64,000 nucleotides of DNA, taken from Flavobacteriales bacterium (GTDB lineage Bacteria; Bacteroidota; Bacteroidia; JACJYZ01). The DNA lies in assembly GCA_020635855.1 (NCBI GenBank), contig JACJYZ010000002.1, forward strand, positions 1,302,001-1,366,000, written 5' to 3'. How positions within the stretch are numbered: position 1 is the stretch's first letter; each line of letters begins with the position of its first letter. A program made the translations under genes and the position numbers. Positions 52,364 through 60,949 of the stretch are shown here, one piece after another. The notes below the pieces were generated by a model, which made no database searches, was not told where the DNA came from, and was given only the letters and a program-made list of their open reading frames with translations.

Positions 52364-53161
52364 ATGAAAATGAATTCCAGAGCATGGCTGCTGACAACGG
52401 CCGTAATGTTTGCCGCTTGTCAGAAAGTTCCTATCACGGGCCGCAGCCAGATGAACATGGTTCCGGAAAGTACCATGATCAGCATGAGTTTGACCAACTA
52501 CAAGGATTACCTGAAAGAACATCCACCGGTTTCTTCGGGTGATGCCAATTACCAGTTGGTGTCGAAAGTAGGTAACAAGATTGCAAATGCGGTGAAAACC
52601 TACATGGCGCAGCAGAACCTATCGGATCGCATCAAGGGTTACGCCTGGGAGTTCAACCTGGTGAATGAAAACACGGTGAACGCATGGTGTATGCCGGGAG
52701 GAAAGGTGGTCGTTTATTCGGGCCTGCTGCCTATTACACAAAGTGAACAGGGACTTGCCGTTGTGCTCGGCCACGAGATCGCACATGCCATCGCCCGCCA
52801 CGGAAGCGAACGCATGACACAAGGTTTGCTGGTTCAGCTGGGCGGTATAGGGTTGAGCACAGCCATGTCGCAGAAACCCAAGGAAACACAGGACCTGTTC
52901 AATCAGTCGTATGGAGTTACATCCACACTGGGCATCCTGGCCTATTCACGTAAACAGGAGTCGGAAGCGGATAAGATGGGACTGGTGTTCATGGCCATGG
53001 CCGGATACGATCCGTCTCAGGCGATCAGTTTCTGGGAACGTATGGCGGCAACGGGCGGCACCAAGCCACCGGAGATCCTCAGTACACACCCCAGCGATGC
53101 CAGCCGCATCAAGGCCATCAAGGAATACCTGCCGGAAGCCATGAAGTATTATAAAAAATAA
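52364..53161 (+). CDS. M48 family metalloprotease, putative lipoprotein
   Basis: A 265-residue protein (ATG 52364; ATG 52370 also possible). It has a short signal ending in a lipobox-like MFAAC, then KVPITGRSQMNMVPE, a conserved opening of LoiP/BepA-like periplasmic M48 peptidases. The zinc site is GHEIAHAIARHGSERM (HExxH near 144), with the third ligand in ESEADKMGLVF (near 204). The C-terminal STHPSDASRIKAI is another family landmark. It probably degrades misfolded envelope proteins from the periplasmic face of a membrane. A TACCTTTG box lies upstream. Confidence 0.92.
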   Translation: MKMNSRAWLLTTAVMFAACQKVPITGRSQMNMVPESTMISMSLTNYKDYLKEHPPVSSGDANYQLVSKVGNKIANAVKTYMAQQNLSDRIKGYAWEFNLVNENTVNAWCMPGGKVVVYSGLLPITQSEQGLAVVLGHEIAHAIARHGSERMTQGLLVQLGGIGLSTAMSQKPKETQDLFNQSYGVTSTLGILAYSRKQESEADKMGLVFMAMAGYDPSQAISFWERMAATGGTKPPEILSTHPSDASRIKAIKEYLPEAMKYYKK

Positions 53162-53184
53162 CCATTGTCGATACCGGTTTTCAA

Positions 53185-53652
53185 ATGACTTTCACCACCA
53201 TCATCCTCATCCTCCTGTTGGGACTCGGGCTTATCATCCTGGAGTTCCTCGTGATCCCGGGTACCACCATCGTAGGGTTCCTGGGGGCAGCCCTTGTTGT
53301 GGCGGCTGTTTTGTTTGCCTACCGCGACCACGGGAGTACATCCGGGCATGTGATCCTGGCTGTATCCGCGGTGATCCTCGGTGGCATGTTCATCCTGGGG
53401 TTCAGGGCCAAAACCTGGGAGCGTTTATCGGTGCGGACGGAGATCACCGGTAAGGTGAATGTGCTGGAAGAAGGAGAGGTGAATCCTGCCGATAAAGGTA
53501 AATCCATCTCAAGGCTTGCGCCCATGGGAAAGGCGGTTTTTAATGAGAAGATGTATGAGGTGCAGTCGACCGGTGCCTTCATCGCCGAAGGAACCGATGT
53601 GGAGGTGACGAAGGTGAGCGGGAACAAGATTTGGGTGAAGCAGGTGGGGTGA
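53185..53652 (+). CDS. NfeD-like membrane protein
   Basis: A 155-residue protein with about three closely packed membrane helices (IILILLLGLGLIILEFLVIP, VGFLGAALVVAAVLFAY, VILAVSAVILGGMFILGF) and a C-terminal OB-fold domain (~85-155; ITGKVNVLEEGEVNPADKG, GTDVEVTKVSGNKIWVKQV). NfeD proteins pair with flotillin/stomatin-like proteins and help organise membrane microdomains. The floA gene follows after a 197-base gap filled with tandem repeats. It starts 23 bases after the protease stop. Confidence 0.88.
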   Translation: MTFTTIILILLLGLGLIILEFLVIPGTTIVGFLGAALVVAAVLFAYRDHGSTSGHVILAVSAVILGGMFILGFRAKTWERLSVRTEITGKVNVLEEGEVNPADKGKSISRLAPMGKAVFNEKMYEVQSTGAFIAEGTDVEVTKVSGNKIWVKQVG

Positions 53653-53661
53653 TATAAATTG

Positions 53662-53687
53662 CGAATTAGAAATTACGAATTACGAAA
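53662..53687 (+). repeat. Heptanucleotide tandem repeat (CGAATTA type), second locus
   Basis: CGAATTA, GAAATTA, CGAATTA and a partial CGAAAG follow each other just downstream of nfeD. The unit is the same heptamer, with one variable base, as in the array at 6532-6566. Even the GAAATTA variant is shared. Confidence 0.75.
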
Positions 53688-53738
53688 GCCTCCTCCCGTA
53701 TCATTTTGAAGGAGTTTGTAAGTTTGCTGGTGACCATG

Positions 53739-53794
53739 CCAACAACTAACAGCCAATAACCAACAACTAATAACCAACAACTAATAACCAACAA
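53739..53794 (+). repeat. Heptanucleotide tandem repeat C(C/T)AA(C/T)AA x8
   Basis: Eight successive 7-bp units alternate mainly between CCAACAA and CTAATAA, giving an apparent 14-bp higher-order period. The array lies between nfeD and floA, 56 bases before the floA ATG. It is a different heptamer from that at 53662. Confidence 0.85.
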
Positions 53795-53808
53795 CCTTCT
53801 CAAAAAAA

Positions 53809-53825
53809 ATCCCAATCTTTGGGAT
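53809..53825 (-). terminator. Hairpin with T-tract on the minus strand upstream of floA
   Basis: ATCCCAA (53809-53815) pairs perfectly with TTGGGAT (53819-53825) around TCT. Read on the minus strand the hairpin is followed by eight T (A8 at 53802-53809 on the plus strand), the form of a Rho-independent terminator. No minus-strand gene ends here, so it may instead block antisense transcription or act as a leader hairpin for floA. Confidence 0.45.
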
Positions 53826-53849
53826 ATCAAATAAACAGACCCTCGCTTT

Positions 53850-54824
53850 ATGGAAATTCAGTTCATCATTGTTGCGGCAGTCGTTTCGGTTGTCGGCCTT
53901 TGGATCCTCTTTTACTTCGTGCCGGTTGGCCTTTGGTTTTCGGCCGTACTTGCCGGTGTGCGGGTTTCCCTGATCCAGCTCATTATGATGCGCTGGAGAA
54001 AGGTGCCGCCATCCGTGATCGTAAAAGCGATGGTGACATCCCATAAAGCCGGACTCAAACTTACCCGTGACGACCTCGAGGCCCACTACCTTGCCGGGGG
54101 CAACGTGAACAATGTTGTGAATTCACTCATTTCGGCTGATAAGGCCAACATCCCACTCGACTTCAAAGCAGCCACCGCCATCGATCTGGCCGGACGCGAT
54201 GTGTTTGAAGCCGTACAGATGTCGGTAAACCCGAAGGTGATCGATACGCCTCCGGTAACCGCAGTGGCCAAAGACGGCATTCAGCTGATTGCCAAAGCCC
54301 GTGTTACCGTGCGTGCCAATATCCGTCAGCTTGTCGGAGGTGCCGGTGAAGACACCATCCTCGCCCGCGTCGGCGAAGGCGTGGTATCATCCATCGGTTC
54401 CGCAGGTTCTCATAAAGATGTGCTTGAAAATCCGGATTCCATTTCCAAAGTGGTGCTCGCCAAAGGACTCGATTCCGGAACGGCATTCGAGATTCTTTCC
54501 ATTGACATTGCCGATGTGGATATAGGTAAGAACATTGGCGCTGTCCTCCAGATAGACCAGGCGGAAGCGGACAAGAGCATTGCCCAGGCAAAGGCCGAAG
54601 AACGCCGCGCCATGGCCGTAGCCCTCGAACAGGAGATGGTGGCCAAAGCCCAGGAAGCCCGTGCCAAGGTGATTGAAGCCGAAGCCCAGGTTCCGCAAGC
54701 TATGGCAGAAGCTTTCCGCAATGGAAACCTCGGCATCATGGACTACTACAAAATGAAGAACATCCAGGCGGATACCGATATGCGGAATTCCATCTCGGGT
54801 GATTCAGGTTCAAAGGAAGAATAG
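53850..54824 (+). CDS. floA: Flotillin-like protein FloA
   Basis: A 324-residue protein with the FloA/UPF0365 layout: an N-terminal membrane hairpin (IIVAAVVSVVGLWILFYFVP), then GVRVSLIQLIMMRWRKVPPS, an SPFH-like domain (LTRDDLEAHYLAGGNVNNVV; GEGVVSSIGS near 175) and a C-terminal Ala/Glu-rich coiled coil (AQAKAEERRAMAVALEQEM). It forms oligomeric scaffolds for functional membrane microdomains. The upstream nfeD gene is its usual partner. The leader contains the 8x heptamer array and a hairpin. Confidence 0.95.
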   Translation: MEIQFIIVAAVVSVVGLWILFYFVPVGLWFSAVLAGVRVSLIQLIMMRWRKVPPSVIVKAMVTSHKAGLKLTRDDLEAHYLAGGNVNNVVNSLISADKANIPLDFKAATAIDLAGRDVFEAVQMSVNPKVIDTPPVTAVAKDGIQLIAKARVTVRANIRQLVGGAGEDTILARVGEGVVSSIGSAGSHKDVLENPDSISKVVLAKGLDSGTAFEILSIDIADVDIGKNIGAVLQIDQAEADKSIAQAKAEERRAMAVALEQEMVAKAQEARAKVIEAEAQVPQAMAEAFRNGNLGIMDYYKMKNIQADTDMRNSISGDSGSKEE

Positions 54825-54834
54825 TCGAAAGTCT

Positions 54835-54860
54835 CCCGCCATAGCTTTAGCGACGGCGGG
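54835..54860. repeat. Imperfect GC-rich hairpin of a Bacteroidota intergenic type
   Basis: CCCGCCATAGC pairs imperfectly with GCGACGGCGGG around TTTA, ten bases after the floA stop. No T-tract follows, so it is not a standard terminator. CCCGCC...GCTTTAGCG...GGCGGG hairpins recur between genes in Bacteroidota genomes as I remember them; their function is unclear. Confidence 0.5.
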
Positions 54861-54945
54861 CAAACAAGTCTCAAGTCTTAAGTCAGGCATAACGTCTACT
54901 ATCTGGCGTTTATCGCCTCATATCTATCGTTCCGCAAACAACCTG

Positions 54946-54996
54946 TTTGCCGTATGTTGTTATTGGTTACATTTGTAACTGTTTTGTGATGTAACC
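54946..54996 (+). promoter_or_regulatory. Promoter with overlapping inverted-repeat operator for the efflux operon
   Basis: A full Bacteroidota promoter is present: TTTG at 54946-54949, an 18-base spacer, and TACATTTG at 54968-54975. Superimposed are three GTTACA-type half-sites: GTTACA (54966-54971) facing TGTAAC (54974-54979), and GGTTACAT (54965-54972) facing ATGTAACC (54989-54996). They cover the -7 box and the probable start site, 6-50 bases before the marR GTG. This is the expected layout for MarR autorepression. Confidence 0.8.
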
Positions 54997-55001
54997 AGTT
55001 T

Positions 55002-55469
55002 GTGGAAGCGGTCAAGGTATATGGATTTCAAATGGCGCGGATCTCCGAGGTGTACCTCAGCACCCTGTCGGCGATCATGCAACCGCACGGCATAGAACGT
55101 TTCTTTGCACCCCTCATTCACCTTTGCGAAAACAGCGGGAAGATCACCCAAAAGGATCTTGCGCAGGCTTTGCGGCGCGACAAGGTGTCTACCATGCGCA
55201 TCGTGGATTACTTCTGTGACAAAGGCCTGCTTGTTCGCAAACAGGATTGCAACGACCGCAGATGCCAACTCCTGGAAGTAACGCCCAAAGCCATGCAACT
55301 TTTGCCGAAAATCAAAGACGGTATTCGGCAGACCAACGAAATATTGCTGTCGGGATTTACCGCCGAAGAAAAAGAATTGTTCCGGAACTGTATGGATAAA
55401 TTGTTTCAGACCATTTGCGAATTGCCTGAGCCGGCATTCGTGGTGAAAGCATTCAAAAGAAAAAAATGA
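55002..55469 (+). CDS. MarR family transcriptional regulator
   Basis: A 155-residue winged-helix protein from GTG 55002 (ATG 55032 is an alternative). The DNA-binding part is ITQKDLAQALRRDKVSTMRI (recognition helix region, ~47-66), then the wing KQDCNDRRCQLLEVT with the conserved D-x-R. Flanking helices form the dimer interface. MarR proteins repress efflux operons and release DNA on binding a drug or metabolite. The operator at 54965-54996 and the ATGA overlap with the adaptor gene support local control. Two cysteines near the wing (DCNDRRC) could give thiol sensitivity. Confidence 0.92.
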   Translation: MEAVKVYGFQMARISEVYLSTLSAIMQPHGIERFFAPLIHLCENSGKITQKDLAQALRRDKVSTMRIVDYFCDKGLLVRKQDCNDRRCQLLEVTPKAMQLLPKIKDGIRQTNEILLSGFTAEEKELFRNCMDKLFQTICELPEPAFVVKAFKRKK

Positions 55470-56506
55470 ACAGATACCTCATCATAAGCGGTGGGATCTT
55501 CATCACCCTGACCATGATCTGGTCTTGCTCGAACCCGGGTGAAGGGGATCAGGCAGCCGCACCGAACGCGCAACTGGCAGCGGAAGGTTGCAGGGTGATG
55601 CCTCAACCTTTCAACAACGATGTGGTGGTGACCGCCGAACTCCTTGCCGATGAGCAAGTGGAGTTGAGGGCACCCATTGCAGGCCAGGTGCTTGAGATCC
55701 ATTTCAGGGAAGGAGAGAAGGTACAGCAAGGCGATCCCCTCATACGTTTGGATGACCGTGCCTGGAAAGCACAATTGGGTGGGGTTGTGGCAGAAGTGGA
55801 TGCGGCACAGAAAGAATACGACCGCAGAAGCAACCTGCTTGGCGTGGGTGGTAGCAGTCAGGAAGAAGTGGATGCCGCCCTGTCTGCCCTGGAGTCACTG
55901 AAATCCCAATTGCAACAACTGAGGGTCAATATCGACCTGGCCAATGTGAACGCACCTTTTCCCGGCCGGTTGGGCATGCGCAACTTCAGCGTGGGTGCCT
56001 TCCTGCAGGCCGGAGACCTGATTACCACACTTACCGCAGCGCGTAAGCTGAAAGTGGATTTTACCCTCGCCCAGGCCTATCGCAGCAATGTGGAAATCGG
56101 CAAATCCATTCGTGTGATGGTTACCGGTGATACGCTTCCGGCCACTATCTATGCGGTGGATCCCGTGATCGACCCGCAATCGAGAACCGTTCGGGTGCGG
56201 GCCCTGCTCCAACCCAAAGAAGGAAAGGATATCATGCCCGGTACATTCGCGGAAGTGATGCTCGCTACCAACCAGATCGATGATGCCTTGCTTGTGCCTT
56301 CCCAGGCCGTGGTGCCTGAGATCAACGAACAAACCGTGTACCTGTTCAAAAAAGGTAAAGCGGTGCGTCGTGTGATTCAGGCCGGCACCAGAACGGCTGA
56401 TAAAGTGCATGTGCTGGAAGGTGTGGGTGCAGGTGATACCGTGCTCACCACCGGGCTCCTGCAGGTCAAAGACGGGATGAGCATTCAACTTCAATCGGTA
56501 CAATAA
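55466..56506 (+). CDS. RND efflux periplasmic adaptor (membrane fusion protein)
   Basis: A 346-residue protein with a lipoprotein-like signal (IFITLTMIWSC), a barrel-sandwich lipoyl half (ELRAPIAGQVLEIHFREGEK, near 72), a short coiled-coil hairpin (~110-155), the second lipoyl half (VNAPFPGRLGMRNFSVGAFL) and beta-barrel and membrane-proximal domains (IDPQSRTVRVRALL; QAVVPEINEQTVYLF). It links the inner-membrane pump to the outer-membrane channel. The start overlaps the marR stop and the RND gene follows after nine bases. Confidence 0.95.
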   Translation: MNRYLIISGGIFITLTMIWSCSNPGEGDQAAAPNAQLAAEGCRVMPQPFNNDVVVTAELLADEQVELRAPIAGQVLEIHFREGEKVQQGDPLIRLDDRAWKAQLGGVVAEVDAAQKEYDRRSNLLGVGGSSQEEVDAALSALESLKSQLQQLRVNIDLANVNAPFPGRLGMRNFSVGAFLQAGDLITTLTAARKLKVDFTLAQAYRSNVEIGKSIRVMVTGDTLPATIYAVDPVIDPQSRTVRVRALLQPKEGKDIMPGTFAEVMLATNQIDDALLVPSQAVVPEINEQTVYLFKKGKAVRRVIQAGTRTADKVHVLEGVGAGDTVLTTGLLQVKDGMSIQLQSVQ

Positions 56507-56515
56507 GCGATAGGA

Positions 56516-59500
56516 ATGACGCTTTCAGATATCAGCATCAAGCGACCCGTACTCGCAACCGTCTTCGCCATCGTGATCGTGTTGCTGGGCGTGGTCGGGT
56601 ATCTTTCCCTCGGGGTGCGTGAGTATCCGAGCGTAGATCCGCCCGTGGTGACGGTGCAAACGAACTACAGTGGCGCCAATGCCGAGATCATCGAGTCGCA
56701 GATTACCGAACCCCTGGAAGAGCAGATCAACAGCGTTGACGGTGTGAAGATACTCAGCTCCAACAGCACAGATGGCCGGAGCACCATCACCGTTGAGTTT
56801 CTCCCTGAGATTGACCTGAACAATGCGGCCAATGATGTGCGCGACAAGGTGGCACGGGCTGTCCGCAACCTGCCTCCCGATGCGGATCCTCCCACCGTTA
56901 ATAAGGCCGATGCCAACGCAGAAACCATTCTCTCCATTACCGTGCAAAGCAAGAAGCGTGCACTGTTGGAGTTGACCCAGATCGGGAACAATGTGTTCAA
57001 GGAGCGACTGCAAACCATTCCCGGTGTCAGCAGCATCCGCATCTGGGGAGAAAAGAAATATGCCATGCGCCTGGAGTTGGACCCCGTGCGTATGCGCGAA
57101 CTCAACATCGTTCCGCTGGATGTGGAAACCGCCCTGAGCGCCCAGAATATCGAATTGCCATCCGGCAGGATCGAAGGCACCGAAACCGAAATGACGGTTC
57201 GTACCGTTGGCCGCCTGTATACACCGGAGGAGTTTGATGATCTGATCATCAAGAAATACGGGCAAACGCTCATCCGCCTGAAAGACATCGGCCACGCCCG
57301 CATGGGCGCGGAAGTGGAACGCACCATCCTGCGCGGAAATGGCGTGATCCCCATGGTGGGTATCGCCCTGCAACCCCAGCCGGGTTCGAACTACATCGAC
57401 ATCGTGGATGAGGCATTCCGCCGCATCGGGATCATGAAGAAAGACCTGCCGGCGGATATCGAGTTGGATGTGGCCATGGACAAAACCATCACCATCCGGC
57501 AAGCGATCGCAGAAGTGAAGTCGACCATCCTTCTGGCATTCGGACTGGTATTGATCGTGATTTTCTTTTTCCTCCGAAACTGGCGCACCACCATGATACC
57601 CGTGGTGCTGATTCCCATTTCACTGATCGGAAGTTTTGCAGTGCTGTATGCCTCCGGTTTCTCCATCAACATCCTTTCCTTGCTGGGCCTCGTGCTGGCC
57701 ACAGGATTGGTGGTGGATGATGCCATCGTGGTGATGGAGAACATCTACGCCAAAGTGGAGGCCGGCATGCACCCTGTTAAAGCCGCATTCCAGGGATCCA
57801 GGGAAGTGTACTTTGCCGTATTGGCAACTTCCGTAACGCTGGTGTGCGTGTTCCTGCCCATCTTTTTTATGTCGGGTTTAACCGGTCACCTGTTCCGGGA
57901 GTTTGCCATGGTGGTGGTCGGGTCCATCGTGATCTCCACCTTTGTTACCCTTTCCCTGACCCCAATGATGAGTTCACGCATGCTGAAGAAGAGTGGCCGT
58001 GAGAATGCATTGATGCGCGCTTTCGGGCAGGTGGTGAACAGCCTGACCAGAGGTTATACGCGTACATTGGAGAAGTTCATGGAAAGACGCGGGCTGGCTT
58101 TTTCCATCCTGTTGTTGATGCTCGGGATTATTTTCTGGGTAGGGTCGCAGTTGAAATCGGAACTGGCACCCATGGAAGACAAAAGTCAGCTGCGCATCAT
58201 CTCCACTGCACCGGAAGGTACTTCCTACGAAGCCATGGATCATTACCAGCTGAAGCTGATGCACATGCTGGATACCCTCCCGGAAAAGGCTTTTCTGCTG
58301 GGTGTGACATCGCCCACGTTCCGGGCTTCCACTGCGGCCAATTCGTCGTTTATCTACATGCCGCTGAAACAACCGTCGGAGCGCACCAAATCACAGGATC
58401 AGCTGGCCAACGAGATCAATGCGCGTCTGCGTTCGCTCAGCTTTGCCAAGTCGTTCGTGATACAGGAGCCCACCATCAAAACCAATACGGGCGGTGGTCG
58501 GCTGCCTATCCAATTCGTGGTACAGGCGCCGGACCTGGAAAGGTTGAAGGAGGTTTTGCCCGCCTTCATGGATCGCGTGCAGGCCAGTCCGGTGTTCGCT
58601 GTTTCGCAGGTCGATCTGAAGTTCAACAAGCCGGAGATCACCATTAACATCAATCGGAACAAGGCTTTATTGATGGATGTGAATGTAGCGGACATCGCAC
58701 AAACGTTGCAAACTTTCCTCAGTGAAGAGCGCCTGGGGTACTTCATACTTGACGGGAAGCAATACCAGGTGTTGGTGCAGGCCACACCCGACCGTAAGGA
58801 TGAACCCCTGGACGTGAAAAGCATTTCGGTACGCAACGGGAATGGTCAGATGGTGACGCTCGACAACCTGGTGGACATTGAGTACAACAGCCGTCCGCCT
58901 GCACTGTTGCGATACAACCGCTACACTTCCGCTACCGTGGAAGCGGATCCGGCACCCGGCCACACCATCGGAGACGGGGTGGATGAAATGCGCAGGATTG
59001 CCGCCGACCTGCTGGATGAGTCTTTTAGCACCGAACTTGCGGGCAGCGCTTCCGATTTTGAAGAGAGCTCGAAGAGCACCCACCTGATCTTCCTGTTCGC
59101 CCTGGTGCTGGTATACCTCACCCTGGCTGCCCAGTTTGAAAGTTTCCGGGATCCGCTGATAATCATGTTCACTGTGCCGCTGGCTCTGGCCGGTGCGGTG
59201 CTCACCTTGTGGTTGTTCGGACAAACGCTCAATATCTTCAGTCAGATCGGGATGATCGTGTTGGTGGGCATTGTAACCAAAAACGGAATCCTGATCGTGG
59301 AGTTCGCCAACCAGAAAAGAGACGCGGGTATGTCCCTGAAGGAAGCCGCCACCGAAGCAGCATCCCAGCGTTTCCGCCCGATCCTGATGACCAGCCTGTC
59401 TACCGTGCTGGGTGCGTTGCCCATTGCACTGGCATTGGGAGATTCCGCCTCCAGCCGGATTCCAATGGGGCTCACCATCATCGGAGGACTGATCCTTTCC

Positions 59501-59590
59501 CTGGTTCTGACCCTGTATGTGATACCTGCGCTGTACTCCTACATCGCCAACAAAGAAAATATCATTGTGGATGAAGCGGATTTTGATTGA
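56516..59590 (+). CDS. RND multidrug efflux permease (AcrB/MexF family)
   Basis: A 1024-residue pump of usual family length. It begins MTLSDISIKRPVLATVFAIV and has the proton-relay aspartates in GLVVDDAIVVMENI (near 400), twelve membrane helices and two large periplasmic loops. The C-terminal half has the second membrane domain (LAAQFESFRDPLIIMFTVPL, then IVTKNGILIVEFANQ with the relay lysine). It exports drugs or other amphiphiles driven by the proton gradient, as a trimer. Its end overlaps the start of the TolC-like gene by 20 bases. Confidence 0.97.
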   Translation: MTLSDISIKRPVLATVFAIVIVLLGVVGYLSLGVREYPSVDPPVVTVQTNYSGANAEIIESQITEPLEEQINSVDGVKILSSNSTDGRSTITVEFLPEIDLNNAANDVRDKVARAVRNLPPDADPPTVNKADANAETILSITVQSKKRALLELTQIGNNVFKERLQTIPGVSSIRIWGEKKYAMRLELDPVRMRELNIVPLDVETALSAQNIELPSGRIEGTETEMTVRTVGRLYTPEEFDDLIIKKYGQTLIRLKDIGHARMGAEVERTILRGNGVIPMVGIALQPQPGSNYIDIVDEAFRRIGIMKKDLPADIELDVAMDKTITIRQAIAEVKSTILLAFGLVLIVIFFFLRNWRTTMIPVVLIPISLIGSFAVLYASGFSINILSLLGLVLATGLVVDDAIVVMENIYAKVEAGMHPVKAAFQGSREVYFAVLATSVTLVCVFLPIFFMSGLTGHLFREFAMVVVGSIVISTFVTLSLTPMMSSRMLKKSGRENALMRAFGQVVNSLTRGYTRTLEKFMERRGLAFSILLLMLGIIFWVGSQLKSELAPMEDKSQLRIISTAPEGTSYEAMDHYQLKLMHMLDTLPEKAFLLGVTSPTFRASTAANSSFIYMPLKQPSERTKSQDQLANEINARLRSLSFAKSFVIQEPTIKTNTGGGRLPIQFVVQAPDLERLKEVLPAFMDRVQASPVFAVSQVDLKFNKPEITININRNKALLMDVNVADIAQTLQTFLSEERLGYFILDGKQYQVLVQATPDRKDEPLDVKSISVRNGNGQMVTLDNLVDIEYNSRPPALLRYNRYTSATVEADPAPGHTIGDGVDEMRRIAADLLDESFSTELAGSASDFEESSKSTHLIFLFALVLVYLTLAAQFESFRDPLIIMFTVPLALAGAVLTLWLFGQTLNIFSQIGMIVLVGIVTKNGILIVEFANQKRDAGMSLKEAATEAASQRFRPILMTSLSTVLGALPIALALGDSASSRIPMGLTIIGGLILSLVLTLYVIPALYSYIANKENIIVDEADFD

Positions 59591-60884
59591 TACCCTGCTG
59601 GTGCTGTTGTGCACTGCTTCCGGTGTGATGGCTCAATCACTACCGGAGTTGGTGAACCAGGCTCTGGAGAACAATTATCAGATCCGGATCTCCAAAAACG
59701 AAGCAGCCATTGCTACCAATAACAATACGCCCGGGAATGCCGGACAACTGCCTTCGGTAGGGTTGGACGGAGGGTATGCAACGTCGTTTAACAACACCCG
59801 CCAACGGTTTGCCGACGGTACCGTGCGGGAAGGCAACAATGCAAAAAATACCAATGTCAATGGTGCGGTGATGGTGAACTGGACCTTGTTCGACGGTTTC
59901 CGTGTACAGGCCAAAAAAGATCAGCTTGATTACCTGCAGAAAGTGGGGGAGGCGAATGCGCGATACTACATCGAACAAACCGTTTCGGATCTGGCCATGG
60001 CGTATTATCAGTTGATGTACGAGCAGCGTGTGCTGGCCAACAACCGGCGTTCCCTTGCCATATCTGCATTTCGTTTGGAAGTTGAAAAGAAACGAAAGGA
60101 AGTAGGGGCGGGCAGGGCGATGGATTATGACCAGGCGCTTGTCGATTACCAGGCGGACAGCATCCGGGTGTTGTCGCAGGAAACCGGGGTAAGGTCGCTG
60201 GAGACGGAGATCAACCGAGTGGCAGGAAATGCGTTGGAAGCTGCGTTGGTTGTGACCGACACATTGTTTCCGGTGTTGCCGCTTACATCCAAAGACAGCT
60301 TGCAAAACCAGGTGGAAAGCAACAACAGTGAACTCGCGCAACAAAAGCTGCAGGAGCTGATTGCTGAAACGGAAACGCGCATGGCGAAGGCCGATCGGTA
60401 TCCCAAGGTGGATTTGTTCGCCGGCTATCAGTACAACAGCACGTCCTCAGAAGTGGGCTTTTTTCAATCCAACAAAAACTTCGGACCCACTTTTGGTGTC
60501 AGCGTGCATTTCAATTTGTACGACGGAGGCCGAGTGAACCGGGAGGTTCGGAATGCAGCGCTCGAACACGAGAACAGCACCCTTACGCGTGATGACGCAA
60601 CCCGGAATGTACAGGCGCAGGTTATCAACCTTTACAACCAGGCGGTTTCATTGCAAATGCGTATTGGCCTGGCGAGCGACAATGTGAAGCGGATGCAAAA
60701 CGTATATGCGGCTGCCGGGCTACAACTGAAGCAAGGTGCGATCAGCGGTTATGATTTCCGACTGGCTCAGCTTTCCCTTCTCAATAGCGAACTTACCCTG
60801 GCCCAGCTGCAGTTTCTTTTGAAGTCAACGGAAATCAGCCTGAACCGTTTAGCGGGCAAGATCGTGGAAAGGTATATGCGCTGA
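59571..60884 (+). CDS. TolC family outer-membrane efflux protein
   Basis: ATG 59571 (MKRILIDTLLVLLCTASGVM, cleavage near AQS) is preferred over the in-frame TTG at 59565. The mature protein shows the two tandem outer-membrane-factor repeats: LPELVNQALENNYQIRISKN at the front, the long helical stretches and FGPTFGVSVHFNLYDGGR (near 305), followed by the second helical half ending in LNRLAGKIVERY. It forms the trimeric exit duct for the upstream RND pump. The 20-base overlap with the permease gene suggests coupled translation. Confidence 0.95.
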   Translation: MKRILIDTLLVLLCTASGVMAQSLPELVNQALENNYQIRISKNEAAIATNNNTPGNAGQLPSVGLDGGYATSFNNTRQRFADGTVREGNNAKNTNVNGAVMVNWTLFDGFRVQAKKDQLDYLQKVGEANARYYIEQTVSDLAMAYYQLMYEQRVLANNRRSLAISAFRLEVEKKRKEVGAGRAMDYDQALVDYQADSIRVLSQETGVRSLETEINRVAGNALEAALVVTDTLFPVLPLTSKDSLQNQVESNNSELAQQKLQELIAETETRMAKADRYPKVDLFAGYQYNSTSSEVGFFQSNKNFGPTFGVSVHFNLYDGGRVNREVRNAALEHENSTLTRDDATRNVQAQVINLYNQAVSLQMRIGLASDNVKRMQNVYAAAGLQLKQGAISGYDFRLAQLSLLNSELTLAQLQFLLKSTEISLNRLAGKIVERYMR

Positions 60885-60949
60885 GGATCATCCGGTGAAC
60901 TTGGCTTGTGCAGGGTGTTCGGTTGTGCCTGGATGCAGGAAGCGCAGAT

